A stretch of DNA of 64,000 nt from Nocardia paucivorans NBRC 100373 (GTDB lineage Bacteria; Actinomycetota; Actinomycetes; Mycobacteriales; Mycobacteriaceae). The position numbers were made by a program, and so were the translations under genes. The notes under the pieces were generated by a model. It was not told the origin of the DNA. It saw only the letters and a list, made by a program, of their open reading frames with translations, and searched no databases. The stretch spans positions 186,001 to 250,000 of the forward strand of contig NZ_BAGE01000030.1 in NCBI RefSeq assembly GCF_000308675.1. The letters are read 5' to 3'. Positions 43,246 to 52,401 of the stretch are shown piece after piece. Each line of letters opens with the position of its first letter. The stretch's first letter is position 1.

Positions 43246-45141
43246 TCAGATATTGGCGCCTTTGGCCCGATTGCAGCCCCGGCACAGGATCTGCAGGTTC
43301 GCCGCGCTGGTGGCGCCGCCGCGGCTGAGCGGAATGATGTGGTCGAACTCCAGGTAGTGGCTCGATCCGCATTCCACACAGCGTCCGCCGTCGCGTTGCC
43401 ACACCTCGGCCTTCACCTCCTGCGGGATACTGCGGCTGTCGCGTTGGCCGGGGGCGAGGGTGAGACGTTTCGCGACCCGCAGGGCGCCCTCGATGGTGGC
43501 GGCCACCTGCTCCGGGTCGGCGACGGCGAGTGTCGCGCCACCGCGGGCCGAGGTGGCGGATACGACGACGGTGCCCCGCTCCACGGCCACCGACACGATG
43601 CGCGACCAGGCCAGCTCGATTCCCGAACCGTTACCGACGAACCGGAGCTTCTTGTTGCTGACGATCAGCCTGCCCTCGAACAACCGAGGGCCCTTGGCGA
43701 GCTGCCGGACCTGCGTCGCGTCGACGTCGAGATAGACCAGTTCCTCGGCGTCCAGGTGGAGATTCGGGACGCGGACGGTGGGGAGGTCCCCGGCCCGCAA
43801 CCGGGTCAGGGTATGACCGCGCCGCATACGGGCCCGCAGTTCGTCGATCAGGGGCCCGGACAGGCCGAGTTCGGCGATCGCGTGTTCGAAATCGTCGTAT
43901 TCCTCGGTCGTTATCTGTCCGTCGGCGAAGGCGAACGCCACCCGTCGCTCCACATAACTCAGGGCGTGGGGCTGGAGCGTGGCGCGGGCGGCGGATTCCT
44001 CGATGCGCTGGTAGCGCAGTGAGGCCCACAGCTGGTCCCATTCGGCGCCGCGCGGCCCGGATCGGGTGAGCACTCGCCAGGCGCGGGTGTGCCAATGGGT
44101 GAGGAACTCCTCGATCTCCTGCGCGCACACCCGGCACGGATGGTGGCCGCCGAGGATTCGACGCCGCAGCCGGGTGCCGCACCGGGGACAGTCGTGCGGG
44201 TGGGCCGGCACCGCGGGGCGGGTGTCGGTCGTCCAGCGCTCGCCGTCCCACCAGCGCAGCCGGGCGGGATCGTCGGGATCCCGATGCCAGTCGGCTCGCT
44301 CGGGATTCGGCGGTGGTGCCGGGGTGGGCGCGAGCTCGGGCACGGTGAGCCGACGGAGGGTGACCGTGCCCGATATCCGGCGGGTCGCATTCGGCTCGGT
44401 GGTGTCGTCGCCGGACGGGGCGGTGGGGGCGGGGGTCGCCGGCGCGTCGCTCGACCGCTCGTCCAGACGATAGTTGGCCACGCCGGGGTGTGCTTCCCCG
44501 TTCGCTCGGGCGGTGCCGTTCGGGATGCGCCCGGCCGCGGGGCGCCGGGGCACGGCTACCGTCACGCCGTCGCCGGGATCGGCGTGAACCCGGGTCCGTT
44601 GGTCCGTGGCATCGGGTCCGACGGCGGTGGTGGTGTCGTCGTCCTCGAGCCGGACACCGAATTCGGTGACGAGGCCGGCCATCCCGGTGGCCCAGCCCTG
44701 GGCGATGGCGCGGAACCGCCAGCCTCCGTCGCGCCGGTAGAACTCACCGAGCATCATGGCGGATACCGGGTCCGGTTCCGTGACGGCGAATTCGACGATC
44801 GGTCCGTCGACACCCGATATGGTCAGTCGGAGCCCGGACAGGTCGGCGAAGGTTCCCTCGTCCAGGGAACCGGAGATCACGATGCGTTCCACCCCCGCTT
44901 CGGTGCGCGGTAGCGAAACACTCAACCGGGCCGTTCCCGAAGCGGGCGCCTGGTCGAGGACCACCGCCTGGGACAGGTGTCGGGGCGCGTTGTAGAAGAC
45001 CAGGTCCCGATCGGTGCGCACCGTCCCCTCGGGTCCGAGCAGCAGTGCATGCGCGTCCACCGTGGGCCCCGACCGCCACGAAACAACTACGGCCAGAAGA
45101 GATATCGGTACCGGCGCGTTCGCGCCCTTGCTGAGTTCCAT
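43246..45141 (-). CDS. TerD - DUF2510 - zinc ribbon - TerB-like - GRAM/PH-like - HNH nuclease fusion
   Basis: A 631-residue protein. Residues 1-165 are a TerD-type fold ([46 protein letters not shown]). Residues 283-308 are a DUF2510 WWDGxxWT module. C318, C321, C336 and C339 form a zinc ribbon. Residues 398-440 are acidic-helical, like TerB ([19 protein letters not shown]). Residues 455-560 are a beta domain with GRAM/PH appearance ([15 protein letters not shown]). Residues 583-628 are an HNH nuclease: C588, C591, D600-H601, N615, C620, C623. The TerD calcium-binding loop (DD/DN motifs) is weak. Ter-type proteins act in metal, phage and stress responses, and TerD-HNH fusions have been predicted before. 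ATG 45141 fits; the long upstream frame is a GC shadow. Confidence 0.78.
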   Translation of the reverse strand: MELSKGANAPVPISLLAVVVSWRSGPTVDAHALLLGPEGTVRTDRDLVFYNAPRHLSQAVVLDQAPASGTARLSVSLPRTEAGVERIVISGSLDEGTFADLSGLRLTISGVDGPIVEFAVTEPDPVSAMMLGEFYRRDGGWRFRAIAQGWATGMAGLVTEFGVRLEDDDTTTAVGPDATDQRTRVHADPGDGVTVAVPRRPAAGRIPNGTARANGEAHPGVANYRLDERSSDAPATPAPTAPSGDDTTEPNATRRISGTVTLRRLTVPELAPTPAPPPNPERADWHRDPDDPARLRWWDGERWTTDTRPAVPAHPHDCPRCGTRLRRRILGGHHPCRVCAQEIEEFLTHWHTRAWRVLTRSGPRGAEWDQLWASLRYQRIEESAARATLQPHALSYVERRVAFAFADGQITTEEYDDFEHAIAELGLSGPLIDELRARMRRGHTLTRLRAGDLPTVRVPNLHLDAEELVYLDVDATQVRQLAKGPRLFEGRLIVSNKKLRFVGNGSGIELAWSRIVSVAVERGTVVVSATSARGGATLAVADPEQVAATIEGALRVAKRLTLAPGQRDSRSIPQEVKAEVWQRDGGRCVECGSSHYLEFDHIIPLSRGGATSAANLQILCRGCNRAKGANI

Positions 45142-45248
45142 CGCAGTCGAACTATGCCATGCGCCGCCGACACGCCGTATGGGCCGGCGGTGTCCGCCCC
45201 ATCGACATCGGGTCGCGGGGATGGGGGCCGGTCGAATTCGCCGGTCGC

Positions 45249-46766
45249 TCAGCCGAGCCCCGGGGAGACCGCGACGCCCGCCGTATGTGGTGGGACCACG
45301 ACAGGCGGCTCCGGAAGTACCGCGCGTAGGGCCGCTCCGGCCTTGAGTACCATCTCGGCGTACTCGTCCTCGGGGTCGGAGTCGAGGACGATGGCCCCGC
45401 CCGCGCCGATCTGCCAGCGGTCGCCGTAGCGCACCGCGGTGCGGATGACGATATTGAGATCGGCGGTGCCGCCGAGGCCGAGGAAACCGATCGTTCCGGA
45501 ATACACGCCGCGCGCCTGGGTCTCCAGTTCGTCGATGATCCGCATGGTGCGCAGTTTGGGGGCGCCGGTCATGGAGCCTCCCGGGAAGCACGCGCGCAGA
45601 CAGTCGACGGCGTCGGTGTCGGCGCGCAGGGTGCCCCGGACCGTGGACACCAGCTGATGCAGCGTCGAATAGGTTTCGGTGACCATGAGCGCCGGGACCC
45701 GGACGCTGCCGATCTCGCAGACCCGGCCCAGATCGTTGCGCAGCAGATCGACGATCATCAGGTTCTCGGCCCGGGTTTTGGGGTCTTCGACGAGGCCGCG
45801 ACGCAGCCGTTCGTCCTCGATCGGATCGCCGCCGCGGGCAGCGGTGCCCTTGATGGGTTTGGTCTCCACGACGCGGGAGCGGTCGATCTTCAGGAACCGC
45901 TCCGGTGACGAACAGGCGATGTACAGATCGTCGAACCGCAGGTAGGCGGCATACGGCGCCGGGTTGCACCGGCGCAGTACGCGATAGCAGTCGAGGGCGT
46001 CGGTGGTCGCCGGAAGGCTCACCTGGTCGGTCAGGCAGATCTCGTACGATTCGCCGGCGCGCAGTTTCTCCTGACAGACGCGGATATCGGCCAGATACCG
46101 TTCGCGTCCGCGCCCCAACAGGGCGGCCACCGCGGTGGGATCGGGGTCGATGTGCAGCGGTGGGGGGTTCGTCCAGGTTGGCAGGGTTTCCAGGATCTCG
46201 GCGGTGGTGCGCAGCCACAGCGCCCCCGCCCGGTCGCTCGCGGTTCCCGGGTGGGTCAAGGTGAGCAGGTGGGTGCGGCCGGCGGCGTGGTCGACCACGA
46301 TCAACCGGTCGGCGAAGATCCACTGGGCGTCCGGCATGGGCGCCCGATGCGCGGCCGTCGCGCCGCAGTCGGCCTTGATCTCGTAGCCGAGATAACCGAC
46401 GTAGCCACCGGCGAAATCGAACGGCAGATCGGGGAGCGGAGTGTGGCGGACGCGCAGCTGTTCGGCCAGGTAGTCGAGGACGGTGCCCGGTACCTCGTAG
46501 GGATGGCCGTCGCTGGGGGTCACGGTGACGCTTCCCGTGCCGACGCGGTAGCGCACCACCTCGGCCAGCGGCCCACCGGCGTCACCGAGGAAGGAGAACC
46601 GGTCGAGTCCGGGTTCGATCCGTTCGCTGTCGAGCCAGAAGGCCGTCGGTGACGTCCGGTACAGGCGGAGGAAGGCGGCCTCGGTATCGACGGCCCGCTC
46701 GATCACATGCTGCCGCAGCCGCAGCCGCCCGGAAGGCCCGCGGCCGGGTCCTGGTGCTGCATCCAC
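45249..46766 (-). CDS. pabB: Aminodeoxychorismate synthase component I
   Basis: A 505-residue chorismate-binding enzyme. It has PIKGT (the Lys form that marks aminodeoxychorismate synthase), [22 protein letters not shown] segments and the closing [16 protein letters not shown]. It makes 4-amino-4-deoxychorismate for folate or for a secondary aromatic product. No PabA glutaminase domain or gene is seen beside it, so ammonia or a distant PabA must serve it. The GTG start at 46766 is forced by an in-frame stop upstream; no ribosome site is clear. Confidence 0.9.
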   Translation of the reverse strand: MDAAPGPGRGPSGRLRLRQHVIERAVDTEAAFLRLYRTSPTAFWLDSERIEPGLDRFSFLGDAGGPLAEVVRYRVGTGSVTVTPSDGHPYEVPGTVLDYLAEQLRVRHTPLPDLPFDFAGGYVGYLGYEIKADCGATAAHRAPMPDAQWIFADRLIVVDHAAGRTHLLTLTHPGTASDRAGALWLRTTAEILETLPTWTNPPPLHIDPDPTAVAALLGRGRERYLADIRVCQEKLRAGESYEICLTDQVSLPATTDALDCYRVLRRCNPAPYAAYLRFDDLYIACSSPERFLKIDRSRVVETKPIKGTAARGGDPIEDERLRRGLVEDPKTRAENLMIVDLLRNDLGRVCEIGSVRVPALMVTETYSTLHQLVSTVRGTLRADTDAVDCLRACFPGGSMTGAPKLRTMRIIDELETQARGVYSGTIGFLGLGGTADLNIVIRTAVRYGDRWQIGAGGAIVLDSDPEDEYAEMVLKAGAALRAVLPEPPVVVPPHTAGVAVSPGLG

Positions 46767-46853
46767 AGTCGATGAACACTACGCCGTAGGACGAGAATGA
46801 ACTGGCGTCGGCCGCCTTCAGTTTTACCGACCATGTCGTGCAGAATGTGGAGC

Positions 46854-47912
46854 ATGTCTGTTGCGCAGCCGGTCGGCGTGGATCGTGATCTGGTCGACTT
46901 CACGGTGGTCGGGAAATGGATGGAAGAGCAGGGGCTCACCACCGGTGAATTCGAGGAGGTGACAGCGCTCGGCGGCGGAACCCAGAACATCATGCTGCGC
47001 TTCCGCCGCGGCGGCCGGGAATACGTATTGCGGCGCGGTCCCGCGCACCTGCGCCCCAAGAGCAACGATGTCATTCGTCGCGAGGCGCGGCTGTTGGGGG
47101 CGCTGAACGACACCGACGTCCGCGCGCCCCGGGTGATCGCCGCCTGTGCCGACGAAACGGTGCTCGGCGGCGCGGTGTTCTACCTGATGGAACCGATCGT
47201 CGGATTCAACCCGCAGAACGAATTGCCCGAACTACATGCCGGCGACCCGGAGATCCGCAGGCGGATGGGGTTGTCGGCCGTGGAGGCCATCGCCCGACTC
47301 GGCTCCCTCGACTATCGGGAGCTCGGCCTGTCCGACTACGGCAAACCGGAAGGCTTCCTGGAACGGCAGGTGGGTCGTTGGATGAGCGAACTCGAGTCGT
47401 ACTCGTCCAACGAGGGCTACCCCGGACCGCGGATCGACGGATTGGAACGGGTGGCGGACTGGCTGGAACGCAACCGTCCGACCCGGTGGAAGCCCGGCAT
47501 CCTGCACGGTGACTGTCACCTGGCCAATGTCATGTTCTCCTACGAAGGTCCCGAGGTGGCGGCCCTGGTGGACTGGGAGATGTCGACCATCGGCGACCCC
47601 CTGCTGGATCTGGGTTGGCAGATCGCGACCCGTCCCGAACCCGGTACCACGGGGGCGGCTCTCATCGGCGCCCTCGGCGCGGCGGGTGGTCTGCCCACCG
47701 CGGAAGAGATGATCGCCCACTACGCCCGGTTCTCCGACCGGGATCTGAGCGCCATGACCTGGTACACGGTGCTCGCGTGCTTCAAGCTGGGCATCGTCCT
47801 CGAGGGCACCTACGCGCGCGCGTTCGCCGGTAAGGCGCCCAAGCAGATCGGTGACTTCCTGCACGCCATCACCCTGGAGCTGTTCGAGCGGGCCAACGGC
47901 CTCATCGAATGA
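46854..47912 (+). CDS. Phosphotransferase-family (APH-like) protein
   Basis: A 352-residue kinase-like protein with an N-lobe (ALGGGTQNIMLRFRRGG, YVLRRGP), a catalytic loop LHGDCHLANVMFSYE and a metal-binding VDWEMSTIGDPLLDLGW. Relatives sit next to acyl-CoA dehydrogenases and may phosphorylate hydroxy-acyl intermediates. The ATG follows TGTGGAGC. It precedes the alcohol dehydrogenase by 175 bases. Confidence 0.88.
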   Translation: MSVAQPVGVDRDLVDFTVVGKWMEEQGLTTGEFEEVTALGGGTQNIMLRFRRGGREYVLRRGPAHLRPKSNDVIRREARLLGALNDTDVRAPRVIAACADETVLGGAVFYLMEPIVGFNPQNELPELHAGDPEIRRRMGLSAVEAIARLGSLDYRELGLSDYGKPEGFLERQVGRWMSELESYSSNEGYPGPRIDGLERVADWLERNRPTRWKPGILHGDCHLANVMFSYEGPEVAALVDWEMSTIGDPLLDLGWQIATRPEPGTTGAALIGALGAAGGLPTAEEMIAHYARFSDRDLSAMTWYTVLACFKLGIVLEGTYARAFAGKAPKQIGDFLHAITLELFERANGLIE

Positions 47913-47944
47913 GCCGGAAAGGGGCGGGGTACCGCCGCGTTCGG

Positions 47945-47958
47945 GGGAACAAGTTTCA
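47945..47958. promoter_or_regulatory. Imperfect KstR-type site
   Basis: GGGAACAAGTTTCA keeps AAC-N2-GTT-N2-A but has G instead of the first T. It is 54 bases upstream of the full site at 48012; the pair may bind two dimers. Confidence 0.4.
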
Positions 47959-48011
47959 GTTCTGTGGGTGTCGACGGGAAGGGATCGGGTAAGAAAATCT
48001 TTCTCATCCAC

Positions 48012-48025
48012 TAGAACGTGTTCCA
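48012..48025. promoter_or_regulatory. KstR-type operator upstream of the alcohol dehydrogenase
   Basis: TAGAACGTGTTCCA fits TNNAACNNGTTNNA fully and lies 62 bases before the ATG at 48088. Confidence 0.66.
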
Positions 48026-48087
48026 GTTAATGTCGTAGTGTGGAGGCCGTCACATGAAAGTCCACGCATGCGAGAGGTCGGACGCGA

Positions 48088-49221
48088 ATGAAGACGAAGG
48101 GTGCGATCCTGTGGGGGATCGACGAGCCGTGGTCCGTGGAGGAAATCGAACTCGGTGACCCCCGTGCCGGTGAGGTGCAGATCCAGCTGGAAACCGCCGG
48201 CATGTGCCACTCCGACCATCACATGGTCACCGGCGCCACCCCGATGCCCTCGTTCCCGGCCATGGGCGGCCACGAAGGTGCGGGCATCATCACCAAACTG
48301 GGCCCCGGCACCCCGCCCGACCTCGCCGTCGGCGATCACGTGGTGCTGTCGTTCATCCCCGCCTGCGGTCGCTGTCCGGCGTGCGTGGCCGGGCATATGG
48401 CCCTGTGCGACCTGGGCATGGGCCTGCTCTCCGGGCAGTCCATCAGTGACGGCAGCTACCGCATCCAGGCCCGCGGTCAGAACGTCATCCCGATGTGTCT
48501 GCTCGGAACCTTCTCGCCGTATATGACCGTGCACTACTCCTCGGTGGTCAAGATCGACCCCGACATCCCGTTCGAGGTGGCCTGCCTGGTGGGCTGCGGG
48601 GTGCCCACCGGTTTCGGTTCCTCCACCCACGTCGCCAATGTGATGCCCGGCGATACGGTGGTCATCGCCGGTATCGGCGGGGTCGGGATGAGCGCGCTAC
48701 AGGGCGCGGTGCTCTCCGGGGCGCAGAAGGTCGTCGCCATCGACCCGGTCCCGTGGAAACTGGAACAGGCCAAGAAGTTCGGCGCCACCCACACCTACCG
48801 CGGTATGGCCGAGGCCATCGGGCCCTTGATGGAGGCGACCGAGGGTCGGATGGCCGAGAAGGTCATCCTCACCATGGGCGAGATGCGGGGCGAGTACATC
48901 GAGGAAGGTCTCACCCTCACCGCAAAGGCCGGCACCCTGGTCGTCACGTCCATGGGCCGGATGGACGCCTTCGATGTCAAGATGAACAACTTCCTGCTGT
49001 GCATGCTGCAGAAGACGGTCAAGGGTTGCATCTTCGGCGGCGGTAATGCCCGCCAGGACATTCCGCGTCTGCTGTCGATGTACAAGGCGGGGCAGCTGAA
49101 CCTGGACGATATGGTCACGCGCACCTACTCCCTGGAGGATGTGAACCAGGGCTACCAGGACATGCTGGACGGCAAGAACATTCGCGGCATCATCAAGTAC
49201 ACCGACGCCGACCGGACGTAG
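48088..49221 (+). CDS. NDMA-dependent alcohol dehydrogenase (zinc, nicotinoprotein type)
   Basis: A 377-residue zinc dehydrogenase. Catalytic zinc ligands are C40 (MCHSDHH) and GGHEGAG; the structural zinc loop is CGRCPACVAGHMALC; the NAD site is IAGIGGVGMSALQGAV. This clade keeps NAD tightly bound and in vitro needs the artificial acceptor NDMA; in mycobacteria it handles methanol or other alcohols with mycofactocin. No mycofactocin genes are visible in this window. Two KstR-type sites precede it. Confidence 0.9.
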   Translation: MKTKGAILWGIDEPWSVEEIELGDPRAGEVQIQLETAGMCHSDHHMVTGATPMPSFPAMGGHEGAGIITKLGPGTPPDLAVGDHVVLSFIPACGRCPACVAGHMALCDLGMGLLSGQSISDGSYRIQARGQNVIPMCLLGTFSPYMTVHYSSVVKIDPDIPFEVACLVGCGVPTGFGSSTHVANVMPGDTVVIAGIGGVGMSALQGAVLSGAQKVVAIDPVPWKLEQAKKFGATHTYRGMAEAIGPLMEATEGRMAEKVILTMGEMRGEYIEEGLTLTAKAGTLVVTSMGRMDAFDVKMNNFLLCMLQKTVKGCIFGGGNARQDIPRLLSMYKAGQLNLDDMVTRTYSLEDVNQGYQDMLDGKNIRGIIKYTDADRT

Positions 49222-49234
49222 CGGATGTATCGTG

Positions 49235-49264
49235 ACGGCTCCTCCACTCTGGTGGAGGAGCCGT
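49235..49264. terminator. Strong hairpin terminator
   Basis: ACGGCTCCTCCAC pairs with GTGGAGGAGCCGT, a 13-bp perfect stem with a TCTG loop, between the convergent dehydrogenase and hydrolase genes. Confidence 0.7.
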
Positions 49265-49284
49265 TCATCGGGTGGGTACCTCCC

Positions 49285-50322
49285 CTATCGAGCCGCCGAT
49301 GACGAGGACGGTTTTCCCGACGAAACGATTCGTGTCGGTGCCTCCGTCAACGCTCGGGCGATGTAATCGCAGAGGTGGGGCAGCCAATCGGAGCGGGCGT
49401 TACCGAGGAGGTGGTCGCCGTGCGGAACACACAGGTAGGTGCCCTGCCGGGCCGACCGGGCCAGTGGTTCGCCATTGGTCGCTCCGGCGACGATGTCTCG
49501 TCCTCCATCCACGACCAGCAACGGGCTCGTGATGCGCGGGGCCAGGGAGGTGAGATCCACCTGGTCGGCCAATGCCCGAGCGGCTCGATGCCCTCCGGTA
49601 CGGCGGGTCATGATATCGCGTAGGAATTCGGGTAGTTCGTCCCAGTCGAGGCGGAAGGGGCCGCTGACGGTGGCGACCGCCGCCACCCGTGGTTCCAGGG
49701 CCGCGGTCCGGGCCGCGAAGTAACCGCCCAGACTCAGCCCGACGAGCGCGACGCGATCGACGTCGAGTGCATCGATGACCCGACCGACGACCTGCTCGTA
49801 ATCCGGCCGGAGCGTCGTCGTGGACGCGAGGACACCCTGTCCGGGGCCGTCCATGGCGAACACCGCCAGTCCGCGGGCCAGCAGCGCGGACGCCAGGTCG
49901 AGAAACTCTTCTTTGGCCGAGTCCAGACCGGGGATGATGATCACGGTGCCGAGTGCGTCGGAGGGGCCGCGCAGCCACCCGGTGAATCCCTCACCGCTCA
50001 CGCGCCGGGCCTCGGGTTCCAACAGCGTGATCGCGTTATCCAGGGCGTTATCCGCCTCGGCGGCGGCGTGCTCGGCCTCCGGGTGGTGCGACAAGGTGGC
50101 CACGTGAAACCATCGGGCCGCCATCAGCAGATGCTCGCCGGCGGAAACGGATGACCCCGCCTCCTCGGCGCGCCGACGATAGGTGTGCGCGGTACGGATG
50201 AAGGCCGGCCCCCAGTCGGCGACAGAGGTCAGACCGTCGGTGACACGTCGGAACTCATGGGGATCGAGCCCCGCACCGGTGGCACGGGTCCATTGGGTCG
50301 CGACGAATTCGGCGATACTCAT
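49285..50322 (-). CDS. Alpha/beta hydrolase (FrsA/DUF1100-like esterase)
   Basis: A 345-residue protein. A helical N-terminal region (about 1-110) is followed by an alpha/beta hydrolase core with VIIIPGLDSAKEEFLDLA, the nucleophile elbow ALVGLSLGGYFAA, the acid in VVDGGRDIVAG and the His in VPHGDHLLGN. It probably hydrolyses a small ester or lactone. It overlaps the quinone-reductase gene by four bases. Confidence 0.85.
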   Translation of the reverse strand: MSIAEFVATQWTRATGAGLDPHEFRRVTDGLTSVADWGPAFIRTAHTYRRRAEEAGSSVSAGEHLLMAARWFHVATLSHHPEAEHAAAEADNALDNAITLLEPEARRVSGEGFTGWLRGPSDALGTVIIIPGLDSAKEEFLDLASALLARGLAVFAMDGPGQGVLASTTTLRPDYEQVVGRVIDALDVDRVALVGLSLGGYFAARTAALEPRVAAVATVSGPFRLDWDELPEFLRDIMTRRTGGHRAARALADQVDLTSLAPRITSPLLVVDGGRDIVAGATNGEPLARSARQGTYLCVPHGDHLLGNARSDWLPHLCDYIARALTEAPTRIVSSGKPSSSSAAR

Positions 50323-51239
50323 CGTTGTTCTCCCGTCATCAACACGGCTTTGCCGCGTATTCGGCGTTCTCGCAGGTCGACCAGTGTGTCGGCGGTGTCC
50401 GCCCAGGGGGCGATCCGGCCGATCTCCGGGTGCAGCAGACCTCTTTGCACCAGACGCACCAAAGTCGCGAGATCAGGGCCATAGGGGGCGCCGGCGTAGT
50501 GGAAATGTTGGATAGTGACCCGCTCGGGCCCGGAGAGGAGTTCGAAGAAATCGAGGTTCACCGGGCACCGGCTCGCCTGCCCGAACCATATGAGCAGGCC
50601 GTCGGGGCGAGTTTTGGCAAGCGCGACCGGGAGGGCGGCCCCGCCCGTGGACTCCAGCACGACATCGAACGGCCCTTCGGCCGACGCGATGTCGTGCACC
50701 ACTCGCGCGCCCATGTCCTCGAGTCGCGCGCCGCGCGCCGCGGTGGCCGTTACCGCCGTCACCTCGGCCCCGGCCGCCACGGCCAGTTCGGTGACGTAGT
50801 GGCCGACGCCCCCCGAAGCGCCGGTCACCAGCATCCGCCGGCCGATCGGGGGACCGGCCGTGCGAAGTAGTCGTAGGGCGGTGATCCCCGCCAGGGGTAG
50901 GGCTGCGGCCCGGACGCTGTCGATATCGTCCGGGAGGGTTGCGACGGAATGCGTGGGCACGGTGGCGTACTCGGCCCAGCCGCCCTGCGCTGGATGCCCG
51001 ACCACCCGGGCGCCGATACCGGGACCCGAGCCGTCCGCGGCGGCCTGCACGACGATCCCCGAGATGTCCTTGCCCGGTAGCAGCCCCGGCCGCGGATATT
51101 CGAGGAGAAATGTCTCGCCCCGGTTCGGCGCGAACGCCTCGACCTTGATCAATACCTCATCCCGCTCCGGGACGGGTTGGGGGACCTCGGCGAAGGTGAC
51201 CGGACGCGCCGCGTCCCCCGTGGGAATCAGTCTTCGCAT
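50319..51239 (-). CDS. Zinc-free medium-chain quinone oxidoreductase-like protein
   Basis: A 306-residue MDR protein with PGKDISGIVVQAA, GGWAEYATVPTHSVATLPDDI and the NADP site MLVTGASGGVGHYVTELAV; no zinc ligands are seen. It reduces enones or quinones with NADPH. It is divergent from a LysR gene that probably controls it and the coupled hydrolase. In relatives this pair removes reactive lipid enones. Confidence 0.85.
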   Translation of the reverse strand: MRRLIPTGDAARPVTFAEVPQPVPERDEVLIKVEAFAPNRGETFLLEYPRPGLLPGKDISGIVVQAAADGSGPGIGARVVGHPAQGGWAEYATVPTHSVATLPDDIDSVRAAALPLAGITALRLLRTAGPPIGRRMLVTGASGGVGHYVTELAVAAGAEVTAVTATAARGARLEDMGARVVHDIASAEGPFDVVLESTGGAALPVALAKTRPDGLLIWFGQASRCPVNLDFFELLSGPERVTIQHFHYAGAPYGPDLATLVRLVQRGLLHPEIGRIAPWADTADTLVDLRERRIRGKAVLMTGEQR

Positions 51240-51295
51240 ACCGACGATGGAACCCTCGGGCCTGCCCCGCGATCCAACAACCAGCGAGCGAGATC

Positions 51296-51312
51296 GACAA
51301 CTTCTGGTTGTC
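51296..51312. promoter_or_regulatory. LysR operator-like inverted repeat
   Basis: GACAAC-TTCTG-GTTGTC has perfect 6-bp arms and overlaps the LysR start region, between the divergent LysR and quinone-reductase genes. This is the place expected for a LysR recognition site. Confidence 0.55.
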
Positions 51313-51316
51313 GCCT

Positions 51317-52246
51317 ATGGTGAGAGCCGTGGATCTCGACACGGCGCAACTGCGTGCCTTCGTGCGCGCCGCCGAGGAACTGCACTTCGGGCGCGCGGCC
51401 GAGACGCTCGCCATCTCCCAACAGGCGCTGTCCAAGCGGATCGCGCGGTTGGAATCCCTGCTCGGTACCGCATTGTTCCGGCGCGGGGGCAGTGGGATCG
51501 GTCTCACCGAGTCGGGGCGGCGTTTTCTCCGTCCGGCCCGCCAGGCCCTCGCCGCCGTCGACACCGCGATCGCCGTGGTGTCCGGAAAGGATCGTCCGCT
51601 CCGCGTCGACTTCTGGGGACACCTCTATGCGCCGATGCGCACCCTGGCGCAGGTCGCCGGACACGCCGGGGAATTGGTGCCGGGGCACGGGCGTGATCTG
51701 CCCTCGGTGACGGCGGCCCTGTTGAACGGTGATATCGATGTGGCCTTCGGCCGGGTCCATTCTCCGCTGCACCCCGATCTGACATACCGTCTCGTTCGCC
51801 TCGAACCGGTGGATGTCGTACTGAGCGCGAACCATCCGCTCGCGGCCGAACCGGCGCTACGACCGGATCAGCTGCGGGCCGACGTGTTGTGGGCGCCCGG
51901 TGCGCTGGACCGACTCGATTTCCTCCACCGGTTCGCCGACCGGTTCGATATCGGAAACCGGGTCGCGAGTGTGAATCTGGGCCTCACACATTTCCTCACC
52001 GAGGTGGCGGAGGCGCCCGACCGCTTCTCCTTGCTGCCCGCCGATGTGCCCTTGCCCGAGATTCCCGGGCTGTGTTCCGTTCCGCTGGTCGATCCCACTC
52101 CGCTGTATGCCTGGTCGTTGCTGTGGCGCACCGGTAACGAGCATCCGGGACTGGACGATCTACTCGCCGCCTGCGCCGCGGAGGCGAGGCGAAGTCGATG
52201 GTTGGAGTACGACCCGGTGCGTGACTGGCTACCGGAACCCCCGTGA
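51317..52246 (+). CDS. LysR-family transcriptional regulator
   Basis: A 309-residue protein with the LysR N-terminal helix-turn-helix (LRAFVRAAEELHFGRAAETL, AISQQALSKRIARLE) and a substrate-binding domain (DVAFGRVHSPLHPDL, VLSANHPLA). The TTG start at 51308 is less likely than ATG 51317. It is divergent from the quinone-reductase/hydrolase pair, as usual for LysR with its target. Confidence 0.87.
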   Translation: MVRAVDLDTAQLRAFVRAAEELHFGRAAETLAISQQALSKRIARLESLLGTALFRRGGSGIGLTESGRRFLRPARQALAAVDTAIAVVSGKDRPLRVDFWGHLYAPMRTLAQVAGHAGELVPGHGRDLPSVTAALLNGDIDVAFGRVHSPLHPDLTYRLVRLEPVDVVLSANHPLAAEPALRPDQLRADVLWAPGALDRLDFLHRFADRFDIGNRVASVNLGLTHFLTEVAEAPDRFSLLPADVPLPEIPGLCSVPLVDPTPLYAWSLLWRTGNEHPGLDDLLAACAAEARRSRWLEYDPVRDWLPEPP

Positions 52247-52401
52247 ACCACCTCGAACACCTGGTCGAACCGGCCGTGGCGGGCCTCGCCGGTGTGGCCC
52301 AGGGGAGGGGAATGCGGTGGCGGCCGGGAGGAATCGGGTGTTCCACGCCGGGTGAGGGGGCGTCGTGGTGGAGGGGATGGGAGGTCTCGTAGGCTCGGGA
52401 T

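Noticed and set aside
43246..46323. A 1025-residue frame extending the TerD-HNH protein upstream
   Set aside because: The extra 394 residues overlap pabB antisense; TerD proteins begin exactly at MELSKG (45141).
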